Assembly: GCA_045575975.1 (NCBI GenBank)
Contig: JAZNFO010000064.1
Span: 1 to 64,000 of the forward strand
Reading direction: 5' to 3'
Source of the DNA: RGIG8709 sp045575975
GTDB taxonomy: Bacteria; Bacillota; Clostridia; Monoglobales; Monoglobaceae
DNA length: 64,000 bases
Position numbers and translations under genes: made by a program. Below, piece after piece: positions 52,076 through 61,115 of the stretch. Within the stretch, counting starts at the first letter, position 1, and the number at the start of each line of letters is the position of its first letter. The notes beneath the pieces are model-generated. The model worked only from the letters and a program-made list of their open reading frames with translations. It ran no database searches and was not told where the DNA came from.

Positions 52076-53193
52076 AGTTTTTCATCCTTTCCTTCATTTT
52101 TTTGCTTTAAAATAAACTCAACAAAATCCGCTGTTGAGTTTGGTTTCCCGAGAAAACTTACCGTCTCCTTAAGTGTTTTCAGTCTTTCCGTATTTGAAAA
52201 GAGCTGATACACCGCATCATCAACAGAAAATGTTTTGCTCACCTTTATAGCGGCTCCGTTGTTAAGGAGAAATTCAACATTTCTTTCTTCCTGACCGGGA
52301 ATTGGATTTATCATTATCATTGGAATACCCTTTGCTAATGCCTCGCTTGTGGTGAGTCCTCCCGGCTTTGAAACAATACAGTCTGACGCATCCATATAAA
52401 GACTCACCTTATCCGAAAAGGATAGATTTATAAGCTTTTTGCCCGTGTTCATTTTATTTATTTTCTTATAAAGCTTTTCATTATACCCGCAAATAGATAT
52501 AATCTGAAAATCAAGCTCTGAATGATCAAGCTCTTCAATAATCTTTTCTACCTTTCCGTATCCCATAGAACCGCTCATAACAAGAACTGTTCGCACATCA
52601 TCAAGTCCTAAGATTCTTCTCGCCTTTTTCTTTTCCATTTTTTCAGAGAATTCAGGCTTTATGGGAATACCTATAGGCAAAAGCTTTTCCTTTGGGATAT
52701 TTTTCTTCTCTGCCTGATTTGAAAGAAGCTCGCTTGCTGTTATATAAAAATCAATATCCGTATCCTCCCAGAAAGGATGAATGGTGAAATCTGTTACTAT
52801 ACCGATAGACTTAATTTCAGAATCTATTTTGTTTTTGAGAGCAGTTATCAAAAGAGCTGAAAAAACATGGGTGCACACAATTATATCAGGAGAATATTCT
52901 TCAATAAGACCTATAAGCTTTTGTGCCATAATATTATTTGTTATTTTCAAGACTTTCTTTTCCCTATCGGTATTTTTTTCAACCAGCGTATACAGCTTCC
53001 CGTATATCTTTGAAAATCTTTTTGTGCTCATAATATAGCCTTGTGCCAAGGCTTCCTTAATCACGGGACTTATATATTCAAAAACATCAAGATATCTGTT
53101 TTCTATCCCCTGTTTTTTAAGAAAATCACAAAGAGACTTTGCCGCCTGATTATGTCCCTGCCCTGTTGTTACTGTGAGCAATAAAACTTTCAT
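52072..53193 (-). CDS. GT28-type diacylglycerol glycosyltransferase (MGDG synthase-like)
   Basis: A 373-aa enzyme of the UgtP/MurG-like group that makes membrane glycolipids. It starts MKVLLLTVTTGQGHNQAAKS at 53193, behind GAGGAGAG; the frame continues 12 codons earlier into addA. The N-terminal GQGHNQAA motif and C-terminal YMDASDCIVSKPGGLTTSEA are diagnostic of monogalactosyl/glucosyl diacylglycerol synthases. It lies between addA and feoA and overlaps feoA by 4 bp. Confidence 0.85.
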   Translation of the reverse strand: MKVLLLTVTTGQGHNQAAKSLCDFLKKQGIENRYLDVFEYISPVIKEALAQGYIMSTKRFSKIYGKLYTLVEKNTDREKKVLKITNNIMAQKLIGLIEEYSPDIIVCTHVFSALLITALKNKIDSEIKSIGIVTDFTIHPFWEDTDIDFYITASELLSNQAEKKNIPKEKLLPIGIPIKPEFSEKMEKKKARRILGLDDVRTVLVMSGSMGYGKVEKIIEELDHSELDFQIISICGYNEKLYKKINKMNTGKKLINLSFSDKVSLYMDASDCIVSKPGGLTTSEALAKGIPMIMINPIPGQEERNVEFLLNNGAAIKVSKTFSVDDAVYQLFSNTERLKTLKETVSFLGKPNSTADFVEFILKQKNEGKDEKL

Positions 53194-53209
53194 TTCTTCT
53201 CTCCTTTCC

Positions 53210-56200
53210 CTACATTCTGACCGTTTCATTACAGTTTAAGAAATGGATATAACATTCATCAACTTTTCTTTCTTCAATAAGTTCAAGAGCTTCCCTGTAG
53301 CATTCTATCTGAACCCTATATTCATCTGCTCTTGTCTTTGCCATATATTTATCCACATTATCTGTTTTATAATCAACAAGCACAAGCTTTCCGTCCTCAT
53401 CTTCAAAAAAACAGTCTATTGTTCCCTGAAGAAGTATTTCTTTCTTTTTACCGTCTTCACTTAAATTATCAAAAATTTCTCCTGCTTGTTTCTTTGAATA
53501 AAAACTAAATTCTTTTTCACATCTTTTACTGTTTCTGAGTCTTTTTCCAAGCTCGGTTTCATAAAGATTAAAAATGCCGTCAACATCAGCAACTTCTCGC
53601 TGAGCCTTTGAAAGAATTTTCTTATCCTGCATTATATCAATGGCTTTTTCAATATCTTCCCTTGAATTTATTCCTTTCTCGTCTATATACTGAAGCACAA
53701 AATGTGTAATTGTTCCCTTTTCAGAAGGCGAGATTTCTTCCTTGGTCTTAAGATATATATTCCCAGCCTCCATTAAAGACACGGCAAATTCATCATTATA
53801 TTCAAGTCTTCTCTTAACCTCTGTTACCGTCATTTTAACAGGAATATTTTCATTATCTCCGGGATTAAACGAAAGCATTTTAAGAACTTTTTCAGGAAGT
53901 TTACTTATTTTGTCGGATTTTTCAGGAGAAATGTTTTCATTTGCTAAAGCTTTGTATTCATCCATAGCCTCAAAAACTTCCGCCCGAAGCCTGAAATCAG
54001 CACGGGTTCCCGCCATATCCTCAGGGCAGGAAAAAACTTCTCTCACACACCGCATATAGGGATGAGAAATAAGCACCGAATAAAGCCAGCTTCCCATTGA
54101 ATTTTCCCTTTTAAGCCAGGAGCCGACAGGTGTTTTTTTTGCATTCAGGGTAGGAATTTTAGGTTTCTTGGGTATATCCGGATATGCCGATGTTATTATA
54201 AGCTTTTCCTTTGCTCTTGTGAGAGCAACATATAAAAGTCTCATTTCTTCAGATTTAAGTTCTCTCCTTTTTATGCTTTTTAACAGCATCTCAAAAGGAG
54301 ATGGATATTTTATTCTTTTTTCAATATCCGAAAAAACAAGGGATATTCCTCCCTGCTCGTGCCATAAAACAGGCTTTGTTGAATCCATTGCATTAAACTT
54401 ATGGTTTGTGTCTGCAAGAAAAACAACAGGAAATTCAAGTCCTTTCGACTTGTGCATTGTCATAATTCTCACAACATTTTCACTTTCCGATATTACCTTG
54501 GCAGGAGACAGGTCCTTTTCATCCTCCATTATACTTTCAAGATAATTCATAAAGCCGAAAAGTCCCGTCAGCTTTGATTTTTCAAATTCAAGGGCTCTCA
54601 TAAGGAGTAGCCTTAAGTTTGCCCTTCTGTGTTCGGGAAATTTCATCAAGCTTACAAGTGCCGTGAAATTATATCTTTCGTATATATTCAGTATCAGGCT
54701 GTATATTCCGCTTTCCTCTGCCATATTTCTGAAATAATCAAGCTCCGAAAGAAAATACTCCGCTTCTTTGTTTCCGTCATTCCCTGCCATAACAAGGGCA
54801 TCATAAAAATATGCTTTTTTATTATAAACTCTAATTTTCGCAAGATGCTCATTGGTGAAAGAAAATATCGGCGACCTTAAAACCGCAATAAGCGGTATGT
54901 CCTGATAAGGATTGTCGATTATACTTAAGAACGAAAGAATAGTGCTCACTTCTCTTGAATTTAAATAGCTTTTCCCCGTGTCAGTATACACGGGTATCCC
55001 GTTTCTCTCCAGAACTGCTTCTATCATAAGAGCAGAAGAACGGTTTCTGAGAAGCACAACAATATCTCTAAACTGTACAGGACGCATTCTTCCTTCTCTT
55101 TTATCAAAGACTTTAAAAGACGATGACAAAAGAGATGTTATTCTTTTTGAAATAAACTGCGCTTCCGCTTCCTTTATATCTCGTTTTATATCATCATCTT
55201 TATCTTTTATAAGATAAAACTCTGTTTCAAAGTCACTTTCATTTTCTGGCTGTGGATATTCTGCCCCTTTTACAAGACATTCATTTTCATCATAAGAAAC
55301 ATCGCCCAGAGATTTTGTCATTAAACCTGAAAACACATAATTTACAGTGTTTATAATCTCATCTCTGCTCCTGAAATTCTTTGAAAGGCATATAACCTCT
55401 CCGTCTTCTTCATTTTTCTTGTAAGCCTCGTATTTATCTGTGAAAAGCTTTGGAACTGCATTCCTGAATTTATAAATACTCTGCTTTATATCTCCCACCA
55501 TAAAGATATTTTTATTATCCCCTGAAATTAGTCTGAATATCTCATCCTGAATATTGTTTGTGTCCTGATATTCATCAAGAAGAATTTCCGAATATCTTTC
55601 CCTGAGTTCCTGACATACAGATGTGGGATTATGGTCTTTATCTGCAATAAGATTTAAAAATTCGTGCTCCAGGTCCGAAAAATCAAGTCCGCCCTTTTCT
55701 CTTTTGAGCTTTTTATATTTTCTTCTTATACATAAAATTATATTTTTCAGGGTTTTAACCCTTTTATATGTATCTTCGGTGCAAGCCATAAATAGCGGAG
55801 AAAAAACTTTTAAAAATTCTTTTATCTCCTCAAATATTTTCTTTATTTCATCCCTTAAGCTATCCAGCATAAGTTCCTCGGTTGGATATGTTTTCTGGCT
55901 TGCAACCTTTCTTTTGAAATCATAAGATTTAAAGGAATTGTCTTCGTCTTTGAAACTTCCATTTTCTAATTTTTCAAGAAGTCCGCCCAAAATTTCCGTT
56001 TCAGCAGAATAAAAGCCATAATATTTATGGTCCTTTGGAATTTCTTCCAGCAATTCTGCCATTTCCACAAGGCACTTTTTTCCATCCGAAACAATCTCTT
56101 TTATTTCATTTTGAAAGAGCAGCTCCTGTTTTTCGCTTAATCTTCCCTTTTCCGCATATATTCTGTAATTTTGAACAGAGTCAGAAAGCCACCTAACAGG

Positions 56201-56764
56201 ATATGGCATACTTTCAGAAAACTTATATAATGAAATAAGAATTTCCTTTAAATTCTCGTCATTTTTGCCGTTTCCCACAATTGTGCAAAGCTCCCTGAAT
56301 GCAGAGAGTTTTTCTGAATTTGAATAATACTTTTCGAGAACATCATCAATCGCTTTTTTAAGAAGAACAGTTGCTTCGGTTTCGGATATTACTGAAAAAT
56401 CAGCAGGCAAATCCGTGAAATGAATATATTCCGAAAGCTTTCTTTTGCAAAAAGAGTCAACAGTTGAAATAGATGCAGAAGATACAAGCAGGCTTTGCTG
56501 TCTTAAATACTTGTTCTCCGGGTCTTTAGAAAGTGCCTCCCTTATTGCAATTTTTATTCTTTGTTTCATCTCCGTTGCAGCAGCCTCTGTAAAAGTGAGA
56601 ACCAAAAGTGAAGACACGGACACAGGGTTTTCACATCTTGTTATCATCCTTAAAATACGCTCAACCAAAACAGTTGTTTTTCCCGAACCTGCCGCAGCAG
56701 ATAATAACACATTCTTTCTCTCGCTATAATCAATTGCCTTTAACTGTTCCTCTGTCCATCCCAC
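53210..56764 (-). CDS. addA: Helicase-nuclease subunit AddA
   Basis: The 1184-aa AddA works in recombinational repair with AddB. It has Walker A (LLSAAAGSGKTTVLVERI) at about residue 18, DEYQD (EILLDEYQDTNNIQDE), RNRSSALMIEAVLERNG, MTMHKSKGLEFPVVFLADTN, LLYVALTRAKEKLIIT, and a C-terminal nuclease domain with GTIDCFFEDEDGKLVLVDYK. Its normal partner addB is not adjacent. The RluA-type gene lies 11 bp upstream. Confidence 0.96.
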   Translation of the reverse strand: MGWTEEQLKAIDYSERKNVLLSAAAGSGKTTVLVERILRMITRCENPVSVSSLLVLTFTEAAATEMKQRIKIAIREALSKDPENKYLRQQSLLVSSASISTVDSFCKRKLSEYIHFTDLPADFSVISETEATVLLKKAIDDVLEKYYSNSEKLSAFRELCTIVGNGKNDENLKEILISLYKFSESMPYPVRWLSDSVQNYRIYAEKGRLSEKQELLFQNEIKEIVSDGKKCLVEMAELLEEIPKDHKYYGFYSAETEILGGLLEKLENGSFKDEDNSFKSYDFKRKVASQKTYPTEELMLDSLRDEIKKIFEEIKEFLKVFSPLFMACTEDTYKRVKTLKNIILCIRRKYKKLKREKGGLDFSDLEHEFLNLIADKDHNPTSVCQELRERYSEILLDEYQDTNNIQDEIFRLISGDNKNIFMVGDIKQSIYKFRNAVPKLFTDKYEAYKKNEEDGEVICLSKNFRSRDEIINTVNYVFSGLMTKSLGDVSYDENECLVKGAEYPQPENESDFETEFYLIKDKDDDIKRDIKEAEAQFISKRITSLLSSSFKVFDKREGRMRPVQFRDIVVLLRNRSSALMIEAVLERNGIPVYTDTGKSYLNSREVSTILSFLSIIDNPYQDIPLIAVLRSPIFSFTNEHLAKIRVYNKKAYFYDALVMAGNDGNKEAEYFLSELDYFRNMAEESGIYSLILNIYERYNFTALVSLMKFPEHRRANLRLLLMRALEFEKSKLTGLFGFMNYLESIMEDEKDLSPAKVISESENVVRIMTMHKSKGLEFPVVFLADTNHKFNAMDSTKPVLWHEQGGISLVFSDIEKRIKYPSPFEMLLKSIKRRELKSEEMRLLYVALTRAKEKLIITSAYPDIPKKPKIPTLNAKKTPVGSWLKRENSMGSWLYSVLISHPYMRCVREVFSCPEDMAGTRADFRLRAEVFEAMDEYKALANENISPEKSDKISKLPEKVLKMLSFNPGDNENIPVKMTVTEVKRRLEYNDEFAVSLMEAGNIYLKTKEEISPSEKGTITHFVLQYIDEKGINSREDIEKAIDIMQDKKILSKAQREVADVDGIFNLYETELGKRLRNSKRCEKEFSFYSKKQAGEIFDNLSEDGKKKEILLQGTIDCFFEDEDGKLVLVDYKTDNVDKYMAKTRADEYRVQIECYREALELIEERKVDECYIHFLNCNETVRM

Positions 56765-56775
56765 TTATATCACCT

Positions 56776-57672
56776 CTAATCTGCCGTTATTTCTTTACCT
56801 TTTAGATACTCTAAAATTCCGCTTTCCGTCTTAAAATCAAAGATTATTCTATATGCTCTTAAATTCTGATAGGTCTTTTTTCCGTCTTTTTTTGCCCCGT
56901 ATTTAACATCCCCAACAAGAGGATGTCCTATAGCTGAAAAGCTTGCTCTTATCTGGTGGGTTCTTCCCGTTTTAAGCTCTGCAAGAACTTGTCCGCCTCC
57001 AAGGCAAATATATTCTGTTATCGCCTCTTTCGCCCCCTCAAAAGGCTTAAAAGAAAATTTCACCGTGTTGGTTTTTTCATCCTTTTTTGTGTAGCCTCTT
57101 ATTGTGCCACTTTTTTCTTTAAACTCACCCTCAGCATAGAGAAGATATTGTTTTCTTATTTCACGGTTTTTGATTTTCTCATTTATAATTCTGAGTGCTT
57201 CTGCATTCTTTGCCGCAATAACAAGTCCCGAAGTATTTTTATCAATTCTGTGACAAAGCTGAGGGGCAAAAACATTTTCTGTTTCGGGGGTGTATTCCCC
57301 TTTTTTATAAAGATAGGCACGGATATTATCAATAAGGTTTTCCTCATTCTTTCCGTCAGAATGAACACTCATTCCCTTTGGCTTATCTGCAACAAGAATA
57401 TTTTCATCCTCATAGCAGACTTTCAAATCAGAAACATTTTTTTTTAAATAAGAATTTTCATTTTCCGAAAAAAATTCGTCATTTATATATAAAAGAATTT
57501 CGTCTCCCTCCATAAGCCTATAGGAAATCTCCTGCTTTTTAGAGTTGACCCTTATCCTTTTTTTCCGCAGCCATTTATATAAAAGAGATTTCGGGGCATC
57601 CTTCAAAAGCTTTCCAAGAAACTTATCAAGCCTTTGCCCTGCATCATTTTTTCCAACTATAATCCTTTTCAT
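56776..57672 (-). CDS. RluA-family pseudouridine synthase with S4 domain
   Basis: A 298-aa enzyme that modifies rRNA or tRNA uridines. The S4 domain is N-terminal (AGQRLDKFLGKLLKDAPKSL), and the catalytic motif is LCHRIDKNTSGLVIAAKN with the Asp. Then TGRTHQIRASFSAIGHPLVG follows. It resembles RluC/RluD; the target site cannot be told. It is 8 bp downstream of the YesU-like gene. Confidence 0.9.
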   Translation of the reverse strand: MKRIIVGKNDAGQRLDKFLGKLLKDAPKSLLYKWLRKKRIRVNSKKQEISYRLMEGDEILLYINDEFFSENENSYLKKNVSDLKVCYEDENILVADKPKGMSVHSDGKNEENLIDNIRAYLYKKGEYTPETENVFAPQLCHRIDKNTSGLVIAAKNAEALRIINEKIKNREIRKQYLLYAEGEFKEKSGTIRGYTKKDEKTNTVKFSFKPFEGAKEAITEYICLGGGQVLAELKTGRTHQIRASFSAIGHPLVGDVKYGAKKDGKKTYQNLRAYRIIFDFKTESGILEYLKGKEITAD

Positions 57673-57680
57673 ATTTTTTC

Positions 57681-58310
57681 TTAATATTCAGGCTCGTATC
57701 TTTGAATAAATTCTTCCCAGTATATTTTCTGAATTTTTATATCACGAATTGCAAGCTTTGTGCAGTATGCAGAAAAGCCGATATGACCGCCTTTTATTGG
57801 GTTGGGGTCGATAAGCTCTGTTATAAGCTGTCCGTCAACCACCATAAAGCATTGTCCGTCAATTGCACCAAAGGTCATCTCAACTTCTTTTCCCGGCTCA
57901 TATTGATAAAGCTTTGTTGTTGAATAAAGTGCTGATTCACAGCCAACCTCATTTCTTTCAATACCGCTTTTGTTTTCATACCAGCCGTTAAGCCCGCAAA
58001 CATAGCTTGTTCCAAGATAATCGGTTTCATCATCCCAATGGGCGCAAAAAACCGCATTCAAATCACGGGTTGCAGGAAGCACAGTTTTGCCCTTAAAGGT
58101 CAGCATAACATTATCTTCAAAATATTCCTTACTGAACAGTATTCCGCCCTTGTTCTCTGGCTCATCTCCTATGATGCATCCGTTTTCAACACTCCAGTTT
58201 CCGCTTTTAACTGTCCAGTAATTCTTCCAGTCATCTCCCGGCTTGTAATCAAGCAGTACAGGTGACTTGTCCATAATAACTTTCTTTCCAAGCAATAAAA
58301 TCTCATTCAT
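57681..58310 (-). CDS. DUF1961 / YesU-like protein
   Basis: A 209-aa beta-rich protein of the YesU group: WKNYWTVKSGNWSVENGCI, LNAVFCAHWDDETDYLGTSY, LNGWYENKSGIERNEVGCES. YesU is part of a rhamnogalacturonan-related locus in Bacillus, and the fold is concanavalin-like. No sugar-use cluster is adjacent here, and no signal peptide is seen. It overlaps the Cof phosphatase gene by 4 bp. Confidence 0.75.
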   Translation of the reverse strand: MNEILLLGKKVIMDKSPVLLDYKPGDDWKNYWTVKSGNWSVENGCIIGDEPENKGGILFSKEYFEDNVMLTFKGKTVLPATRDLNAVFCAHWDDETDYLGTSYVCGLNGWYENKSGIERNEVGCESALYSTTKLYQYEPGKEVEMTFGAIDGQCFMVVDGQLITELIDPNPIKGGHIGFSAYCTKLAIRDIKIQKIYWEEFIQRYEPEY

Positions 58311-59128
58311 ATTAAAAATCTCCCTTTTTCCAAATCGTAAATAACTTTTGCTATAGCATTTTCCTCGTTGCTTACCGTTATGTAGTCTGCCGCAGCCTTT
58401 GCCTTATCGCAGGCATTTGAAACCGCAACAGAAACTCCTGCAGCATTAAACATTGCAACATCATTATCATAATCCCCTATTGCAACAATTTTACTTTTAT
58501 CTATTTTAAGAATTTCGCTAAGCTTATCAATTGATGTGCCCTTTGACATTCCCTTTGGCAGAATTTCAAAAAGAGTTCTTGCTGAACGGATAAAATCAAA
58601 TCTGTCAGCCATGGGATGAGCTTTTAAGGTTTTTTCCAGATTTAAAATTTCTTCATTGTCTTCACTGCCGAAAAGAACCTTTGCAATAGGCCCCTCAACC
58701 TCCGTATAATGACGAACAAGATTTGGAAGTCCCGTTAATTTCCTGAATTTTTTCATAGAATAGTTTTCTTTGCTGAAATAGGTGTTATTAAATGTGCTGA
58801 CCTGAATTCCCACATCAGGAAACTTATCATCTATACATTTTGTAATTTCGGGAACACCATCTGCCATAGGGTGTGTCCACACATACTCCTTTTTTTCATA
58901 GTCATAAAGTCCGCCGCCGTTAACACAGCCAAAAGGAGCATTGGGCTTTACCTGGTCACAGATATCTGTGACATAATAAGGCATTCTGCCCGTTATAATG
59001 GTGAAAAGTCCGCCACCGGCTTTAAAATATTCTATTGCATCAAGATTTTCACGGGATATGCTTTTATCATTCCTAAGCAATGTTCCGTCAAGGTCGGTGC
59101 ATATAAGCACTCCCTCAAAAATACCCAT
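58307..59128 (-). CDS. Cof-type HAD phosphatase
   Basis: A 273-aa HAD hydrolase. Motif I ICTDLDGTLLRNDKSIS is at residues 10-26, motif II TIITGRMPYY, and motif IV IAVGDYDNDVAMF-like (VAIGDYDNDVAMFNAAGVSV). C-terminal cap is typical of the Cof/YidA subgroup. Substrate is not established. It overlaps the YesU-like gene and the two may be co-transcribed. Confidence 0.88.
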   Translation of the reverse strand: MGIFEGVLICTDLDGTLLRNDKSISRENLDAIEYFKAGGGLFTIITGRMPYYVTDICDQVKPNAPFGCVNGGGLYDYEKKEYVWTHPMADGVPEITKCIDDKFPDVGIQVSTFNNTYFSKENYSMKKFRKLTGLPNLVRHYTEVEGPIAKVLFGSEDNEEILNLEKTLKAHPMADRFDFIRSARTLFEILPKGMSKGTSIDKLSEILKIDKSKIVAIGDYDNDVAMFNAAGVSVAVSNACDKAKAAADYITVSNEENAIAKVIYDLEKGRFLI

Positions 59129-59202
59129 TTCCTTTTCTCCTTTGCAATTGTTTTCCGATATTATTCCATATAATCTGTGTTATAATTAGTAAACGATTTT
59201 TG

Positions 59203-59376
59203 TCGATATGTAGACTTCGTCTACTCGATATTTTTGCTAATCGCAAAACTCGATATGATATAAATCTCGTCGCATCAGCGACATATCGAGTGCATCAGCA
59301 CATATCGAGTTAATTTTAACATATCGAAAATCTCACAAGAGATTTATATCGACGATTTCAAGCTACGCTTGAAATC
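59203..59376. repeat. Seven-hairpin palindromic array with TCGATAT spacers
   Basis: Hairpins run in order: GTAGAC-TTC-GTCTAC, TTTTGC-TAATC-GCAAAA, GTCGC-ATCA-GCGAC, TGC-ATCA-GCA, TTAA-TT-TTAA, AAATCTC-ACAA-GAGATTT, and GATTTCAAGC-TAC-GCTTGAAATC. They are separated by TCGATAT in the first part and ATATCGA in the second. TATAAATCTC (59259 region) also pairs with GAGATTTATA (59340 region), so the whole may form a cruciform. It fills the gene-free stretch 59129-59436. Confidence 0.85.
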
Positions 59377-59436
59377 ATTATACCACACCAATTTCCCGGT
59401 GTCAAAATAAATATTGACTCTAAATAAGATTTTATG

Positions 59437-59865
59437 CTATACTAATTCGGAGGTATTGCTTATTTCGTATATAAACGGAACTCTTCCGTTTGACGATATA
59501 TCCGATGCAATAATCTTTTCTTTATATAAAATCACGCTGATAAAAACATCTTCAACCGAAGATTTTTTGTGATTAAAAACCTTGTATGTATATCTTGTGA
59601 CGGTTTTTCCCTTATATTCTTCAAGGTCAAAGCCAGCATTTTCCTGAATTTTATTATAGGATACATACACACTGTCAAATTCAGGAGGGATTGTTATATG
59701 GCATATCTCTGACGGATTTTCCTGAATTTGCCAGCCATAGCCTTTTATATAATCCGTCACAAGCTTGTTTGTTTTTTTATCTATGCTGAAAGTCATAAAT
59801 ATTAATGATAAAATCACAACAAAAAATATTAAGGTTGAAATTATAGATTTTCTTTTTCTTATCAT
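59437..59865 (-). CDS. DUF4830-like membrane-anchored protein
   Basis: The 142-aa product starts at ATG 59865 (MIRKRKSIISTLIFFVVILS), with a single N-terminal membrane helix and a basic start, then an exported domain: GYGWQIQENPSEICHITIPP, FDSVYVSYNKIQENAGFDLE, YTYKVFNHKKSSVEDVFISV. This matches the DUF4830 layout. The function is unknown. It is divergent from the RsuA-type gene. Confidence 0.7.
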   Translation of the reverse strand: MIRKRKSIISTLIFFVVILSLIFMTFSIDKKTNKLVTDYIKGYGWQIQENPSEICHITIPPEFDSVYVSYNKIQENAGFDLEEYKGKTVTRYTYKVFNHKKSSVEDVFISVILYKEKIIASDISSNGRVPFIYEISNTSELV

Positions 59866-59944
59866 ACACAATCACTCCTGATTTTAATATATGCTTATAA
59901 AATCAGGGGAATGCTTTTTAAAAAACCATAAAGGATGCGGATTT

Positions 59945-60658
59945 ATGAGACTTGATAAATTTTTAGCCGACAGCGGTTTTGGAACAAGAACTGAAATAAA
60001 AAAGCTTATTAAAAGCGGGGCTGTTTCGGTTGCTCATATCCCCGCCGTTAAGCCCGAAACAAAAATTAACGAACAAAATGCCAAGGTTTTTGTTTTTGGC
60101 AAAGAGGTTATATACAAAAAATATATTTATCTTTTACTGAACAAGCCTATGGGATATGTGAGTGCAACCTATGACTTTAAGCTTCCAACCGTTATTGATT
60201 TGGTCCCTGAGGAATATCTTCACTTTGAACCATTTCCCGTCGGAAGACTTGATATTGACACAGAGGGCCTTTTAATCCTAACTAACGACGGGGCTTTGAG
60301 CCACAGACTATTATCCCCCAAATCCCATGTGCCAAAAACATATTTTGCCACAATTGACGGGGTTGTTACTGATAAAGATATTGAAAGCTTTTCAAAGGGC
60401 GTAACCCTTGATGACGGGTATGAAACAAAACCTGCTCACCTTGAAATTTTAAAAAGCGACAAGACTTCAGAAATTCTTCTAACCATAACAGAGGGGAAAT
60501 TCCACCAGGTTAAAAGAATGTTTGAGGCTGTTGGTAAAAAGGTAACATACCTGAAGAGGATAAAAATGAACAATCTTTCTCTTCCCGATGGCCTTGAGCC
60601 GGGAGATATAAGAGAGCTTAGCGAAGAAGAATTTATACTTTTAACAAAGGAGATTTGA
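59945..60658 (+). CDS. RsuA-family 16S rRNA pseudouridine synthase
   Basis: A 237-aa enzyme with S4 domain (MRLDKFLADSGFGTRTEIKK) and catalytic motif VGRLDIDTEGLLILTNDGAL with Asp. Then KFHQVKRMFEAVGKKVTYLK follows. It is likely a 16S rRNA synthase (RsuA-like). I chose ATG 59945; the 18 upstream codons are not supported. Confidence 0.9.
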   Translation: MRLDKFLADSGFGTRTEIKKLIKSGAVSVAHIPAVKPETKINEQNAKVFVFGKEVIYKKYIYLLLNKPMGYVSATYDFKLPTVIDLVPEEYLHFEPFPVGRLDIDTEGLLILTNDGALSHRLLSPKSHVPKTYFATIDGVVTDKDIESFSKGVTLDDGYETKPAHLEILKSDKTSEILLTITEGKFHQVKRMFEAVGKKVTYLKRIKMNNLSLPDGLEPGDIRELSEEEFILLTKEI

Positions 60659-60662
60659 TAAT

Positions 60663-61094
60663 ATGAAAATTATGGTTTTGAACGGACCTAATCTGAATAT
60701 GCTTGGCATAAGAGAGCCTGAAAAATACGGAGACAGGGACTATTCTGCACTTGAAGCCTTCATCGAAGAATGTTTTGAAGAAAACAACATTGAAGGAGTC
60801 TGTCTCCAAAGCAATTCAGAAGGCGAGATAATAGATTTTATCCACCACGCATATTCAAATTACGATGCGATTGTTATAAACCCCGGGGCATACACACACT
60901 ACAGCTATGCAATTTATGATGCACTTCTTGCGGTGAGTCTTCCCACCATTGAAGTTCACCTGACAGACATTAACAAAAGAGAGGAATTCAGAAGAATTTC
61001 CGTTACTGCTCCTGCTTGCCTGAAACAAATCACAGGTTACGGTTTTGACGGATATAAAATGGCAATTGAATATCTATTAAAAAAAGATGCTTGA
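60663..61094 (+). CDS. aroQ: 3-dehydroquinate dehydratase, type II
   Basis: Shikimate pathway enzyme, 143 aa. Signatures are LNGPNLNMLGIREPEKYGDR, QSNSEGEIIDFIHHAYSNYD, INPGAYTHYSYAIYDALLAV and TIEVHLTDINKREEFR. It starts 4 bp after the RsuA-type gene; no other aro genes are present. Confidence 0.96.
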   Translation: MKIMVLNGPNLNMLGIREPEKYGDRDYSALEAFIEECFEENNIEGVCLQSNSEGEIIDFIHHAYSNYDAIVINPGAYTHYSYAIYDALLAVSLPTIEVHLTDINKREEFRRISVTAPACLKQITGYGFDGYKMAIEYLLKKDA

Positions 61095-61115
61095 ATCTCT
61101 CAAGCATCTTTTTTA
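61085..61115 (+). terminator. Bidirectional terminator aroQ / apbE
   Basis: AGATGCTTGA (61085-61094) pairs with TCAAGCATCT (61100-61109), followed by TTTTTT. The aroQ stop lies inside the stem. Confidence 0.85.

Noticed and set aside
59200..59376. CRISPR array in the repeat region
   Set aside because: The separators are only 7-8 bp and the intervals are hairpins of varied length, not unique spacers of constant size; no cas genes are near.
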